64,000 bases of DNA from an uncultured Muribaculaceae bacterium (GCA_910579995.1 CAJTWH010000009.1:1-64000); one strand, 5' to 3'; positions 1 through 8,793 are shown, numbered from the stretch's first letter. The notes: a model not told the origin generated them from the sequence alone. Program-made: numbers and translations.

Positions 1-393
1 AATCGAATTTTTAACACTTTTTGCTTGCGCAAGTCCTAGATTTCCTATGGTAAGCTTGGCGTAGCTATGCGCAGCCATAGGTTTTGGAAATCTTCCCAAT
101 AAATTGCGCTGCGTAGCTGCGCGACAGACCTCTCAAGCAAGTCGCGCAGCTACGCAGCGCAATTATATTAAACTCTTATAACCTATGGCTGCGAACAGCT
201 ACGCGGTTCTTGCCATAGGCTACAGAGAAAGTTTCGACAGCTAAGCTGTCTTTTGCCGCTACCGCGGCTCTCAATATTGAAGATATTGTGGCCCGGCAGA
301 TTATTTTCATTAAGTTCTTCTTATTAGCATACACCTACGCTTCGCTCCGGTGTAAGCGGCTACTGGTAAATCGGCCTCCTGCGGACGCTATTG
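1..393. repeat. Hairpin-rich intergenic repeat cluster
   Basis: I see no gene here. The stretch is built from inverted repeats. A perfect 24-bp stem pairs 102-125 with 141-164 (core gcgtagctgcgcgac) around a 15-nt loop. A cctatgg/ccatagg pair lies at 44-50 and 75-81, and another cctatggc/gccatagg pair at 182-189 and 212-219. At 328-388 lies a 61-bp unit that recurs in direct orientation at 1131-1191. The core of the 24-bp stem recurs in the hairpin at 32376-32422. The cluster lies downstream of the PepSY-like gene and may end its transcript, but no clear T-run follows a stem. Confidence 0.7.
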
Positions 394-846
394 CTACTCG
401 TCGGTCATGGATGTCTTTGTGAGTTTGCCGAGGAGGTTGTAGGTGAGGATTACGCCGTCGGAGAGGCCGAGCTCGTAGGCTGCGGTCTTTTTCTTAATGC
501 TAACCACCTTTGTAGAGGGGTAGTCTTTCTTCACTTTAGAGCGGATTATTTTCGGAATCAGCTCCTCGGGCACCTCGCGCGATTTGCAGTCGACAGAAGT
601 CCATTTACCTTTGTTGCTGAATTCGATTGTTGTGCCGTTGACGAGTCGGACGTCGTAGTCGGTCTTTTTGAGGAGATGTTTGTCTACCTTTATCATGCCT
701 ACCTTGGCCTTGGGGAAATATTGGTCAAGCATTTGCTGTGCTTCCTCGGGGAGCTGCGAGCGGTCGATGGTGTACTTGTCGAAAATGGCGTAGGCCGAGC
801 ATATCGACACCACCACCATAATTAATGAGATAAATATTCTTTTCAT
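394..846 (-). CDS. PepSY-like (DUF2874-type) secreted protein
   Basis: This is a 150-residue protein. A hydrophobic N-terminus (residues 1-20, MKRIFISLIMVVVSICSAYA) looks like a Sec signal peptide, so the product is probably periplasmic. The mature part contains two short units with the pattern 'aY.v...dG..i.f...G' (around residues 60-85 and 115-145), which is typical of the PepSY-like DUF2874 proteins of Bacteroidales. Their molecular role is not established; an inhibitor or sensor role is often guessed. It stands alone, flanked on both sides by hairpin repeats. No partner such as a two-component system is adjacent. The family call comes from pattern recognition. Confidence 0.7.
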   Translation of the reverse strand: MKRIFISLIMVVVSICSAYAIFDKYTIDRSQLPEEAQQMLDQYFPKAKVGMIKVDKHLLKKTDYDVRLVNGTTIEFSNKGKWTSVDCKSREVPEELIPKIIRSKVKKDYPSTKVVSIKKKTAAYELGLSDGVILTYNLLGKLTKTSMTDE

Positions 847-1203
847 ATCAAAGTGTGTTTAAGAAACTAACACACCGGCAAGGGTAATGGTTCGAAGGAA
901 AGTTGACGTTCGGAGGCCGGCATGGCGCGTCCGCCCGTCAGGGGGAAGACGTGCATTTGCAAAATTCAGATTGCCACGGCCGGGATATATAATCCGCGTC
1001 CTGCCGGACGCATGTTATGACTATATCAGAAACCGGGCACACCTACGCAGAGCTTCGGTGTACCCGGTTTCTGAATTAATCTATGTCCTGCGGACATGCT
1101 TGGCAGCTTCCAGTTTCGCACGGGCAACCGCATACACCTCCGCTGCGCTTCGGTGTATGCGGATACCGGTAAATCAGCGTTCTGCGAACGCCTACCTACC
1201 AAC
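847..1203. repeat. Intergenic hairpin repeats between PepSY-like gene and secA
   Basis: No gene is supported here. A 17-bp inverted repeat with one mismatch pairs 1027-1043 with 1057-1073 (core gaaaccggg/cccggtttc). A 61-bp unit at 1131-1191 is a diverged direct repeat of 328-388 and contains its own short stem (tacacc...ggtgta). The open frames crossing this stretch on the plus strand have the biased composition of shadows and no signal of real coding. Confidence 0.65.
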
Positions 1204-1231
1204 AAAAAATCCCGCGGGTGCGGGATTTTTT
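1204..1231. terminator. Bidirectional terminator after secA
   Basis: The perfect stem aaaaaatcccg (1204-1214) / cgggatttttt (1221-1231) has a 6-nt loop. It starts 5 nt past the secA stop codon and has a U-run on both strands. Confidence 0.85.
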
Positions 1232-1235
1232 ATGA

Positions 1236-4200
1236 TCAGAGGCCTCGGCCGTGGCAGTTTTTGTATTTCTTGCCTGAGCCGCAAGGGCAGGGGTCGTTGC
1301 GACCTACGCGCGGACCGGCCTTGGCGGGCATTGGCTTCTCTTTCTCGCCTTGCTGTGCAGAGGCGGCCTGACGCTGTGCGTCGGCGCCGGGAAGCTCTGC
1401 CTTGGTGGCGCGGTAGTTGGGCTGCACGCGACGCTCGGGTGCCTGTGTCTCCTTGATGTCGGGCTGCTTGGGAGCGGGTTTTTCGAGTTGCTGCTCGGGA
1501 TTTTCGGGCTGTGTGGGCTGAGGAGCGGGCTGACGCATGAAAATCTGACCGCGCATGAGGGCCGACACTGCTTTGTTGTTGAGGTTGGCGAGCATAGTCT
1601 CGAAGAGGTGGAACGACTCAACCTTATATATCACGAGGGGGTCTTTCTGCTCGTAAGCGGCGTTCTGCACGCTCTGGCGCAGCTGGTCGAGCTCGCGGAG
1701 GTGTTCTTTCCAGAGTTCGTCGATGGTAACGAGCATGAGTGCCTTGTGCCATTCCTTGATGATAGATCGGCCGTCGGATTCGAGGGCTGTGCGGAGGTCG
1801 CAGCGGAGGTTGAACACGCGCTTGCCGTCGGTAATGGGCACGAGGATGGGGCCGTTGTAGTCGGGGTGCTCGGCGCTCATCTGTGTGAGCACGGGCATTG
1901 CCACCTCGCGGATACGGTCGCTCTTGCGGTCGAGACCTTCTACGGCTGCGGCATGGAGAGTCTCGATTTTATCCTCGCGCTGCATGTTGGCGTATTCCTC
2001 TTCGGTGAAAGGAGCCTCGATGGCAAGCACACGGAAGATCTCGGTGCAGAGGTCGGGGTAGTCGGCGGGAGCCTCGTTGTTGACGATGAGGTTTTCTACA
2101 GTATCGTAGAGCATGTTGATTACATCGACACCGATACGCTCGCCGAGTACGGCGTGGCGGCGGCGCTCGTAGATGTACGTACGCTGCTTGTTCATCACGT
2201 CGTCGAACTCGAGCAGGCGCTTACGGATACCGAAGTTGTTCTCCTCGACGCGTTTCTGAGCTTTCTCGATGGCGTTGTTGACGATCTTGTGCTCGATCAT
2301 CTCGTCTTCCTGCAGGCCGAGGCGGTCAAGCATTTTCACTACGTGGTCGGTGGCGAAGAGGCGCATGAGCTGATCTTCGAACGATACGAAGAATACCGAC
2401 GAACCCGGGTCGCCCTGACGTCCGGCACGACCGCGGAGCTGGCGGTCGACGCGTCGGCTCTCGTGGCGCTCGGTGCCGATGATTGCAAGACCACCGGCCT
2501 CGCGCACCTCGGGTGTGAGCTTGATATCGGTACCGCGGCCTGCCATGTTGGTTGCGATAGTCACGCAGCCTTTGCGGCCTGCTAGAGCTACAACCTCGGC
2601 CTCGCGCTGGTGGAGCTTGGCGTTGAGCACCTGATGTTCGATTTTCTGCATGGTGAGCATGCGGCTCAGGAGCTCGGAGATTTCTACCGACGTTGTGCCC
2701 ACGAGCACCGGGCGGCCGGCTTTCACCATCTCTACGATTTCGGCGATTACGGCTTTGTATTTCTCTTTCTTGGTGCGGTAGACGCGGTCGTTCATGTCGA
2801 TACGCGCGATGGGGCGGTTGGTGGGTATGGTGACTACATCGAGCTTGTAGATATCCCAGAGCTCGCCTGCCTCGGTCTCGGCAGTACCGGTCATACCGGC
2901 GAGCTTGTGGTACATGCGGAAGTAGTTCTGCAGCGTGATGGTGGCGAAGGTCTGTGTGGCGGCTTCGATTTTCACGCCCTCCTTGGCCTCGATAGCCTGA
3001 TGTAGACCGTCGGAGTAGCGTCGGCCCTCCATGATACGGCCTGTCTGCTCGTCGACGATTTTCACCTTGTTGTCGTCAACCACATATTCTTGGTCGCGCA
3101 TGAAGAGGGTGTATGCCTTCAGGAGCTGTGTGACGGTGTGTACGCGCTCGCTCTTTACGGCGTAGTTTGCCATGAGCTCGTCTTTCTTCTCCTGACGCTC
3201 GGCGGCGTCGGCGATGTGCTCGAGCTCGCTGAGCTGGCTTGCGATGTCGGGGAGGACGAAGAACTGAGGGTCCTGCGACGAGCCGGTGAGTTCGTCGATA
3301 CCCTTGTCGGTGAGTTCTACCGAGCGGTTTTTCTCATCGATCACGAAGTAGAGCGGGTCGGTGACGACGGGCATTTCGCGGGCGTTGTCCTGCAGGTAGT
3401 GGGCTTCAGTCTCTAGGAGCACGTTTTTCATGCCTTCCTGACTGAGGAAGCGTATGAGGGCGCTGTTTTTGGGCAGACCCTTGAATGCGCGGAAAAGCAG
3501 CAGGGCGCCTTCTTTCTTTACGTCCTTGTCTTCGCTGGCGAGCTTGGTCTTGGCTTCGGCGAGGATGCCGGTGACGAGGCGCTGCTGTGCGCGGACAACT
3601 TTCTCTACATTGGCCTTGTACTGGTCGAAGAGCTGGTCGTCGCCGCGTGGCACGGGGCCGGAGATGATGAGCGGCGTACGGGCGTCGTCGATAAGCACGG
3701 AGTCGACCTCATCGACGATGGCATAGTAGTGCTTGCGCTGCACGAGGTCGTCGGGATCCATGGCCATGTTGTCGCGCAGGTAGTCGAAGCCGAATTCGTT
3801 GTTTGTGCCGTAGGTGATGTCGCACTCGTAGGCACGGCGACGCTCGGGGGTGTTGGGTTGGTGCTTGTCGATACAGTCAACCGAGGCACCGTGGAACATG
3901 TAGAGCGGTCCCATCCACTCGGAGTCGCGCTTTGAGAGGTAGTCGTTGACAGTTACGACATGCACGCCGCGCCCGGAGAGCGAGCGGAGGAACACCGGAA
4001 GGGTTGCCACGAGGGTCTTACCCTCACCGGTAGCCATCTCGGCGATTTTGCCCTGATGGAGCACGATACCGCCTATGAGCTGTACTTCGTAGTGGGTCAT
4101 GTCCCACTTCACTTCGTTGCCGCCGGCCATCCAGCGGTTTTTCCATATAGCTTTGTCGCCCTCGATGGTGACGAACTCGCGGCCTTGACCGGCGAGGTCG

Positions 4201-4607
4201 CGGTCGAATTGGGTTGCGGTCACCTCGATGGTGTCGCTTGCAGCGAATCGCTTTGCTGTCTCGCGCACGGTGGCGAAGACGAGGGGAAGATTTTCATTGA
4301 GTTTGTCTTCGATGATGTCGAGGATTTTCTTCTCGTGAGCATCAATCTGGTCCCAGAGCGGCTGGCGCTGGTCGAAAGGCAGAGCCTCTACTTCGGTGCG
4401 CAGTTTTGCTATGGCTTCGTTGTCGGCTTTTGTTGCCTCGGCGATATCGGCGCGTACACCGTTGATACGTGCGCGCAGACCGTCGTTGTCGAGTTTCTCA
4501 ACCTCGGGCATCTGCTCCTTGATTTTTGCAAGAATGGGCTGGATTGCCTTGAGGTCGCGGGTAGACTTGTCGCCGAATAGTTTTTTGAGTACGGTTACAA
4601 ATGACAT
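1236..4607 (-). CDS. secA: Preprotein translocase ATPase SecA
   Basis: This is the motor of the Sec translocase: it binds preproteins and pushes them through SecYEG using ATP. At 1123 residues it is longer than the roughly 900 of E. coli, as is usual in Bacteroidetes, where there are insertions in the nucleotide-binding and preprotein-binding regions. Visible landmarks are Walker A 'MATGEGKT', DEAD-type 'DEVDSVLIDDARTPLIISG', 'GMTGTAETE', 'TNMAGRGTDIKL' and 'GRAGRQGDPG'. The C-terminal zinc-binding tail CPCGSGKKYKNCHG contacts SecB and ribosomes. The ATG at 4605-4607 gives the standard N-terminus. A TAACTTTG -7 element lies at 4690-4697. The gene is monocistronic and closed by the terminator at 1204-1231. 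Confidence 0.98.
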   Translation of the reverse strand: MSFVTVLKKLFGDKSTRDLKAIQPILAKIKEQMPEVEKLDNDGLRARINGVRADIAEATKADNEAIAKLRTEVEALPFDQRQPLWDQIDAHEKKILDIIEDKLNENLPLVFATVRETAKRFAASDTIEVTATQFDRDLAGQGREFVTIEGDKAIWKNRWMAGGNEVKWDMTHYEVQLIGGIVLHQGKIAEMATGEGKTLVATLPVFLRSLSGRGVHVVTVNDYLSKRDSEWMGPLYMFHGASVDCIDKHQPNTPERRRAYECDITYGTNNEFGFDYLRDNMAMDPDDLVQRKHYYAIVDEVDSVLIDDARTPLIISGPVPRGDDQLFDQYKANVEKVVRAQQRLVTGILAEAKTKLASEDKDVKKEGALLLFRAFKGLPKNSALIRFLSQEGMKNVLLETEAHYLQDNAREMPVVTDPLYFVIDEKNRSVELTDKGIDELTGSSQDPQFFVLPDIASQLSELEHIADAAERQEKKDELMANYAVKSERVHTVTQLLKAYTLFMRDQEYVVDDNKVKIVDEQTGRIMEGRRYSDGLHQAIEAKEGVKIEAATQTFATITLQNYFRMYHKLAGMTGTAETEAGELWDIYKLDVVTIPTNRPIARIDMNDRVYRTKKEKYKAVIAEIVEMVKAGRPVLVGTTSVEISELLSRMLTMQKIEHQVLNAKLHQREAEVVALAGRKGCVTIATNMAGRGTDIKLTPEVREAGGLAIIGTERHESRRVDRQLRGRAGRQGDPGSSVFFVSFEDQLMRLFATDHVVKMLDRLGLQEDEMIEHKIVNNAIEKAQKRVEENNFGIRKRLLEFDDVMNKQRTYIYERRRHAVLGERIGVDVINMLYDTVENLIVNNEAPADYPDLCTEIFRVLAIEAPFTEEEYANMQREDKIETLHAAAVEGLDRKSDRIREVAMPVLTQMSAEHPDYNGPILVPITDGKRVFNLRCDLRTALESDGRSIIKEWHKALMLVTIDELWKEHLRELDQLRQSVQNAAYEQKDPLVIYKVESFHLFETMLANLNNKAVSALMRGQIFMRQPAPQPTQPENPEQQLEKPAPKQPDIKETQAPERRVQPNYRATKAELPGADAQRQAASAQQGEKEKPMPAKAGPRVGRNDPCPCGSGKKYKNCHGRGL

Positions 4608-4689
4608 TATGTTAGGTTTTTTATATGCTTTAAGAATAGGCCTGATGTTCAGACCGCCACACTCCCTTGCGAGGGCGCGGAAATAATTG

Positions 4690-4697
4690 CAAAGTTA
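4690..4697 (-). promoter_or_regulatory. secA promoter -7 element
   Basis: TAACTTTG on the minus strand lies 83 nt upstream of the secA ATG. No TTTG is found at the expected -33 distance, so only the -7 box is supported. Confidence 0.5.
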
Positions 4698-4730
4698 CGA
4701 ATTATTAGGGAAATAACGCGGCGCTCCGGC

Positions 4731-6362
4731 TCACTTTTTTGTGAGGCTGAGAGCAGGGGCGGCGGCACCGTTGGGCGACCGTATGCGCAGTATGCGGGCC
4801 ACGGTCGGGGCTATGGCGCGGGCGTCGACAGGTGTGCCTATCGTGCGGGCCTTGAGCGCGGGTGCGAAGATAAATACCGGCGCCGTGGCTGCGGCGGTGC
4901 ATTTCACCATGCCCGTGTGACCCTCCGTGGGGTCTACGGTGTTGTAGTCGTCGATTATCTCGAATCCCGGGGCTACCTCAACGAGCAGGTCGCCGGCCTG
5001 CGACACGACTGTGTTGCGGCGCAGAGCCTCGGCATTTTCTCCGGCATGTCCGGCGATGATGTCGTCGAGAGTGAACACGCGGTCAACTCCTGTCATGCTC
5101 GCGAGCAGTTTTGCTGCCTCGGCGCGCACTTGTGCTACGTCGAGTTTAAGCTCTTCGAGGAGTTTGTGGTTGAGATATAGGTTGCCGTCGTTGAAATACG
5201 ACACGTATGCCCCGTTTCCATGCAGGGCTATGAGGTAAAGATTGAGCAAAGAGGCTGCCTTGCGGGCCGAAAATTCGCCGTATGGCAGGTTGAAGCGCTC
5301 TTCGTCGCGGCGTCGGCTGCTGCGCGGCGGTGTTGCGGCAAGCATTATCACGGTGCGGTCGAGCCCGACGTGCTTGTCGATGGCACAGAAGAGTTGCTCG
5401 AGATTGCGGTCGAGCTTGATATATGCGTCCTGCAGCTCCACGCGTTTGTCGGTGGATTTGCCGTAGTTGAATGGCTGCAGGGTATATGCAAGGCTTATAA
5501 CGTCGGTCACGCCCTCTTGACTTCCGAGCTTCTGCTTTGTGATGAGCTCTCCGGCAAGGCTTGTAACCTCACGGTTGAGCATGGGCGAGGCGGCGAACAT
5601 GTCGAGGCGGTCGGCGTTGCCGCGCGGGAAAACGTAGCGGAAGGGGTAGCGGGTAAGATGGTCGGGCAGCGCGGGGTAGTCGGCGGGCTCGAGGCTCGGC
5701 GTCCAGCTCATGGTGTCGAGGCGCATGCTCAGCGGCACGGCGCGGTTGCGCGTGGCCACGGCTATAGGCATGTCAGGGTATGCCGTCGACGAGGCCCAGT
5801 TGCCGCTCTTGTGGTCGAGCCAGAGAGCGCCGGTGGCATTGTGGCCCGCCATGCCTATCGAGAGCCCGGGTGTAGCGGCGATGGAGTAGACGTTGTTTGT
5901 GCCTCCAGAGGCTATGCGTGCTTCATCAGAGAGATTGCTGACTCTCAGTGACTTGGGCGAGTAGCCGGCAGAAGAGAAGTTGCCTAATACCTCGGAGTCG
6001 GAGTATGTCTTGCTCTCTCGCAGGGTGCGGCGGTCGAATTGGGTGTCGCTGCCGATACCGGAAGTCGATGGTGCTGCGCCGCTGAAAATAGTAGCCGTTG
6101 CGGCTGTGGCGTCGAGAGGCGTGCCATAGTCGGCGGTGAGGCTTACACCCTTTTCTTCAAGCAGACGGAAGCCGCCTTGGCTGAAATGCTCACGCAAAAG
6201 ATCGAGCTGGTCGGCGTCGAGGCCGTCAACCATGATACCCACCAGCAGGCGAGCCTGCTCGGGCGAGGCAGCGCCGGCGCTGATAGTGGCCATTGAGGCT
6301 ACTATCGCCAGAAGCAGGCGCGACATGGCAGCATCGAATTTTTTACGTTTAAGCACTTTCAT
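4731..6362 (-). CDS. PafA-like alkaline phosphatase family protein, metal site apparently lost
   Basis: This 543-residue exported protein has the fold pattern of the Bacteroidetes PafA/NPP-type phosphatases. 'MVDGLDADQLDLL' (residues 45-57) matches the first metal-binding loop, and 'TIFSGAAPSTSGI' (91-103) follows the nucleophile segment. Known members have Thr-Gly-Pro-Gly-His at the nucleophile, 'STDyvGH' and 'TADHG' metal ligands. Here those places read DATAATAT, 'AYTLQPFNYG' and 'LAATPPRSS', so several Asp/His ligands are missing. It is probably a pseudoenzyme or has a changed chemistry. The start overlaps the upstream Lnb-like gene by 14 nt. An internal ATG (MSRLLLAIVASMATISAGAAS) would give a cleaner signal peptide and may be the true start. 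Confidence 0.75.
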   Translation of the reverse strand: MKVLKRKKFDAAMSRLLLAIVASMATISAGAASPEQARLLVGIMVDGLDADQLDLLREHFSQGGFRLLEEKGVSLTADYGTPLDATAATATIFSGAAPSTSGIGSDTQFDRRTLRESKTYSDSEVLGNFSSAGYSPKSLRVSNLSDEARIASGGTNNVYSIAATPGLSIGMAGHNATGALWLDHKSGNWASSTAYPDMPIAVATRNRAVPLSMRLDTMSWTPSLEPADYPALPDHLTRYPFRYVFPRGNADRLDMFAASPMLNREVTSLAGELITKQKLGSQEGVTDVISLAYTLQPFNYGKSTDKRVELQDAYIKLDRNLEQLFCAIDKHVGLDRTVIMLAATPPRSSRRRDEERFNLPYGEFSARKAASLLNLYLIALHGNGAYVSYFNDGNLYLNHKLLEELKLDVAQVRAEAAKLLASMTGVDRVFTLDDIIAGHAGENAEALRRNTVVSQAGDLLVEVAPGFEIIDDYNTVDPTEGHTGMVKCTAAATAPVFIFAPALKARTIGTPVDARAIAPTVARILRIRSPNGAAAPALSLTKK

Positions 6363-7548
6363 TTTTACGATAGATGAATATATAGTTTGCTGCCCGCATC
6401 ATATCTGCCAGTATAAGAGGCAGAAAGGCGGCATTGGCACTTTGTGGCAACCAAGGCCAAGAGGCCAGCAGGAGCAAAAGCACTGCAAAATTAACAATTT
6501 GGTAGCAAAAAAGTTCTTTCTTGCATTTTTTTAACCATATAAAAATTGCCGGCAGCAGGCATAAGGGGTTGATCCAGAAGTAGAGATAGTTGGGCGACGT
6601 GGCTTCATGCACCGATACGAATATCAGGAATGTGAGCAGACAGCCGGCCAAGCCGAGCACGCCGAAGTAGGCCGAGTCGAACCATCGTGTGACTTTGCGG
6701 CGGCGGATATCTCTGATTGTAATGCCTAAGGTAACGGCGAAGAATGCCCAGCATACAGCGAGTGGCGTCGCATACCATGGTGTAGGAGCTTCGATGGCGG
6801 CGTCAGCCTCGGTGTCGATAATGGCTATAGTGTTGCTTGCCAGAGGCTTTCCGCTATAGGTGGCCGATGGAAGCATGCCGTCGAGCTCTACAGGTGCGAA
6901 AGCAGCCTCACGGCGGGTGAGCGTGTAGTCTATGCCTGAGCCTAAGGCGAGGTCGATACCGAACTGATACCAAGGATAATTGCGATGATAGTGCCGCATG
7001 ATGTTGCGGAATGTCATCATCGGGTAAGAGTTTGCCTCGAATGGTGCGGGAGCGAGAATTATGCTGTCGCCTAGCGCCGACTCTACAGCAGCGAGAGGGC
7101 GGGTGGCGCAGTTGTCTTTAACGTAATTGTAGCGGTAGGTGCGGTTTTGCGGGAGCACCTGATTGTCGAGAGCCGCTATGAGTTTGCGCTTTGTCTCTCC
7201 GGAGAGGTTGAGCTCGTGAGCCACTGCGCGGCGGCCTTCTTCGTAATATTGCGCCATGAACGGGTCGAAAGGCCATTTCACGGTGATATAGTCGGTCTCG
7301 CCTTTGACGAAGCGGCCTACGAAGTTGGGCGAATCGAAGTCGAAAACGCCGTAGTTATAAGCTACAGCCGGCTGTCCCGGCAGTTGCACGGCTATTGCCG
7401 AGTGGCCTTCGAGCTGAAAAATCTCTGCACCGGGATATATATTTACAAACCATACGGCAGTGTCGGCGCGCTCAGGCAGCGACCACGGATAAGCCGCCGC
7501 CAAGAGGGCGTTGAGCATTACTGCCATAATGATTGCAAGCCGTTTCAT
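6349..7548 (-). CDS. lnb: DUF4105 / Lnb-type lipoprotein N-acyltransferase-like membrane protein
   Basis: This 399-residue protein has a signal peptide (residues 1-19), a periplasmic DUF4105 domain and four to five C-terminal membrane segments (about residues 265-390, e.g. PLAVCWAFFAVTLGI). Family marks are 'EGHSAIAV' (about residue 47) and 'KDNCATRP' (about residue 145). The His and Cys fit the acyl-transfer residues proposed for Lnb, which N-acylates lipoproteins in Bacteroides that lack Lnt. From memory, Pfam renamed DUF4105 after this activity. It overlaps queE by 4 nt (ATGA) and the PafA-like gene by 14 nt, so all four genes are probably co-translated. The activity of this copy is inferred. 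Confidence 0.75.
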   Translation of the reverse strand: MKRLAIIMAVMLNALLAAAYPWSLPERADTAVWFVNIYPGAEIFQLEGHSAIAVQLPGQPAVAYNYGVFDFDSPNFVGRFVKGETDYITVKWPFDPFMAQYYEEGRRAVAHELNLSGETKRKLIAALDNQVLPQNRTYRYNYVKDNCATRPLAAVESALGDSIILAPAPFEANSYPMMTFRNIMRHYHRNYPWYQFGIDLALGSGIDYTLTRREAAFAPVELDGMLPSATYSGKPLASNTIAIIDTEADAAIEAPTPWYATPLAVCWAFFAVTLGITIRDIRRRKVTRWFDSAYFGVLGLAGCLLTFLIFVSVHEATSPNYLYFWINPLCLLPAIFIWLKKCKKELFCYQIVNFAVLLLLLASWPWLPQSANAAFLPLILADMMRAANYIFIYRKNESA

Positions 7549-8105
7549 CTGATGTCGAGCAATTTATGGGTCTGAAGCGAGAGGCGCCATGAGGGGTGCG
7601 CAAGGATGTAGTCGATTGTTTCCTTGATGTTGAGCCCCGAGCATGGTTGAAGAAAGCGCCGGGGTGTGCCGAACAATGCGGCTGTCTCCTCCACATCCTG
7701 GCCTTGATATACAATCTTCAGCTCGTCGACGCGGTCGATGTTCCATGGCGCGTCTTTGGGCGAGCATGTCACCCAATCTACTTCCGGAGGCGCCGGCAGA
7801 GAACCGTTTGTCTCGATCTGCACATAGAAGCCCTTGGCTTTGAGCCGCCTGAGCAGGTCGCTGTCGAGCTGCAGCAGAGGCTCGCCGCCTGTGACTACGA
7901 GGTGACGCCTCGGAAAAGCGGCGCAGGCGTCGGCTATCTCCTCACCGCTCATCTGCCGGCCATGGTGATGGTCGGTGTCGCAGAAAGAGCATTGGCGGTT
8001 GCAGCCGGCGAAGCGCAGAAATACGGCAGGAGTGCCGGTATAGAATCCTTCGCCTTGGAGAGAGTAGAATATTTCGTTGACAGTGTAAACCTTAGTCGCG
8101 CTCAT
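7545..8105 (-). CDS. queE: 7-carboxy-7-deazaguanine synthase (radical SAM)
   Basis: QueE converts 6-carboxytetrahydropterin to 7-carboxy-7-deazaguanine, the step after QueD in queuosine/preQ0 synthesis. The radical-SAM cluster motif is CNRQCSFC (C-x3-C-x2-C), followed by the glycine-rich 'VTGGEPLLQ'. The product is 186 residues, a compact QueE. The chosen start is the ATG at 8103-8105 (MSATKVYTVNEIFYSLQGEG), because it opens with the conserved 'v.EiF.SlQGEG' and overlaps the queD stop by 14 nt; the longer frame up to 8216 only reads through queD. The stop overlaps the next gene by 4 nt. Confidence 0.93.
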   Translation of the reverse strand: MSATKVYTVNEIFYSLQGEGFYTGTPAVFLRFAGCNRQCSFCDTDHHHGRQMSGEEIADACAAFPRRHLVVTGGEPLLQLDSDLLRRLKAKGFYVQIETNGSLPAPPEVDWVTCSPKDAPWNIDRVDELKIVYQGQDVEETAALFGTPRRFLQPCSGLNIKETIDYILAHPSWRLSLQTHKLLDIR

Positions 8106-8424
8106 AACTTGCAATATTCCCCTCGCTTTCCTGCACATCCACCCTATAGCAGTTCTCGATATTGTCGCATATCCAGCGGGCGATATTCTCGGCTGTAGGG
8201 TTGAAAGGCAGCACATCGTTGAGCACCTTGTGGTCCATCTTTTCTTCGAGCATACGCTTTACATGAGTAAAGTCGGTAACCATACCGGCCGGGTTGAGAA
8301 ACTCCGAGCGGCAATGCACGGTCACAATCCAGTTGTGGCCATGAAGGCTGCAGCACTTGCTTTGATAAGGAAGGTCAAGGCGATGAGCCGCAGAAATCTC
8401 TATGCGTTTACTTATATAGTACAT
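8092..8424 (-). CDS. queD: 6-carboxytetrahydropterin synthase QueD
   Basis: This enzyme makes 6-carboxy-5,6,7,8-tetrahydropterin from dihydroneopterin triphosphate, the first dedicated step of 7-deazaguanine synthesis. It has 110 residues, typical of the PTPS/QueD family. Zinc ligands are visible as His in 'SAAHRL' and the pair in 'SLHGHNW', with the catalytic Cys in 'SKCCSLHGH'. The C-terminal Glu region is 'VDVQESEG'. It is the first gene of the operon queD-queE-lnb-like-PafA-like, under the promoter at 8432-8463. Confidence 0.93.
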   Translation of the reverse strand: MYYISKRIEISAAHRLDLPYQSKCCSLHGHNWIVTVHCRSEFLNPAGMVTDFTHVKRMLEEKMDHKVLNDVLPFNPTAENIARWICDNIENCYRVDVQESEGNIASYERD

Positions 8425-8431
8425 ACGAGTG

Positions 8432-8463
8432 CAAAGATACGAATAACTGAGCGCAATGCCAAA
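8432..8463 (-). promoter_or_regulatory. Promoter of the queD operon
   Basis: On the minus strand TTTG (8460-8463), 20 nt, then TATCTTTG (8432-8439). This is a full match to the Bacteroidetes TTTG-N19-21-TAnnTTTG promoter, a few bases upstream of queD, so the leader is short. There is no room for a preQ1 riboswitch. Confidence 0.8.
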
Positions 8464-8502
8464 TTTATTTAGATATTCACGGGGAGTTTCAGTTGTCGGA
8501 GG

Positions 8503-8793
8503 CTATGGAGGGCATGTAGCCGTGCCGGTGGCGGTGCGGGTGTAGGTGCTGTAGTCGAACAGCGGGGTGCGTGTGGCCGAGCGGAGCTTATTGTTGTAGT
8601 CCCACTCGTATTTCAAGCCTTTGTTGCTGTCAGTCAGCATATTGCCGTTGGCGTCGTAGCCATACTCTGTGTCAAGGTCGGCGCCGTCGGCGAAGTTCAT
8701 CGTCGATTCGGATATCACCGCTGTTGCCGCGTCGTCGATCTTGACTACGCGGTTGCGTGTGGATTGTTTTTGTATATTAAGCTGTAATATCAT
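8503..8793 (-). pseudogene. Orphan RHS repeat fragment (displaced toxin tip)
   Basis: This is a 96-residue fragment with YD/RHS motifs ('TEYGYDANGNMLTDSNKG', 'YEWDYNNKLRSATRT') and no signal peptide. Positions 8521-8702 are a near-copy of 10574-10755 inside the intact RHS gene, in the same orientation, 2053 bp away. Both ends of the fragment leave the RHS sequence abruptly. It overlaps the preceding candidate immunity gene by 4 nt (ATGA), so it may still be translated. Orphan RHS modules downstream of an RHS toxin are known substrates for tip exchange by recombination. Confidence 0.8.

Noticed and set aside
102..1191. CRISPR array
   Set aside because: The repeats are palindromes of different length at irregular distances, without regular spacers. 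No cas gene is present.
1350..2585. Long plus-strand open frame opposite secA (411 codons)
   Set aside because: It is an antisense shadow of a GC-rich, highly biased gene. Its translation is low in complexity, without any family motif, and SecA on the other strand is certain.
8425..8470. preQ1 riboswitch in front of queD
   Set aside because: The promoter leaves a leader of only a few bases before the ATG, too short for an aptamer.
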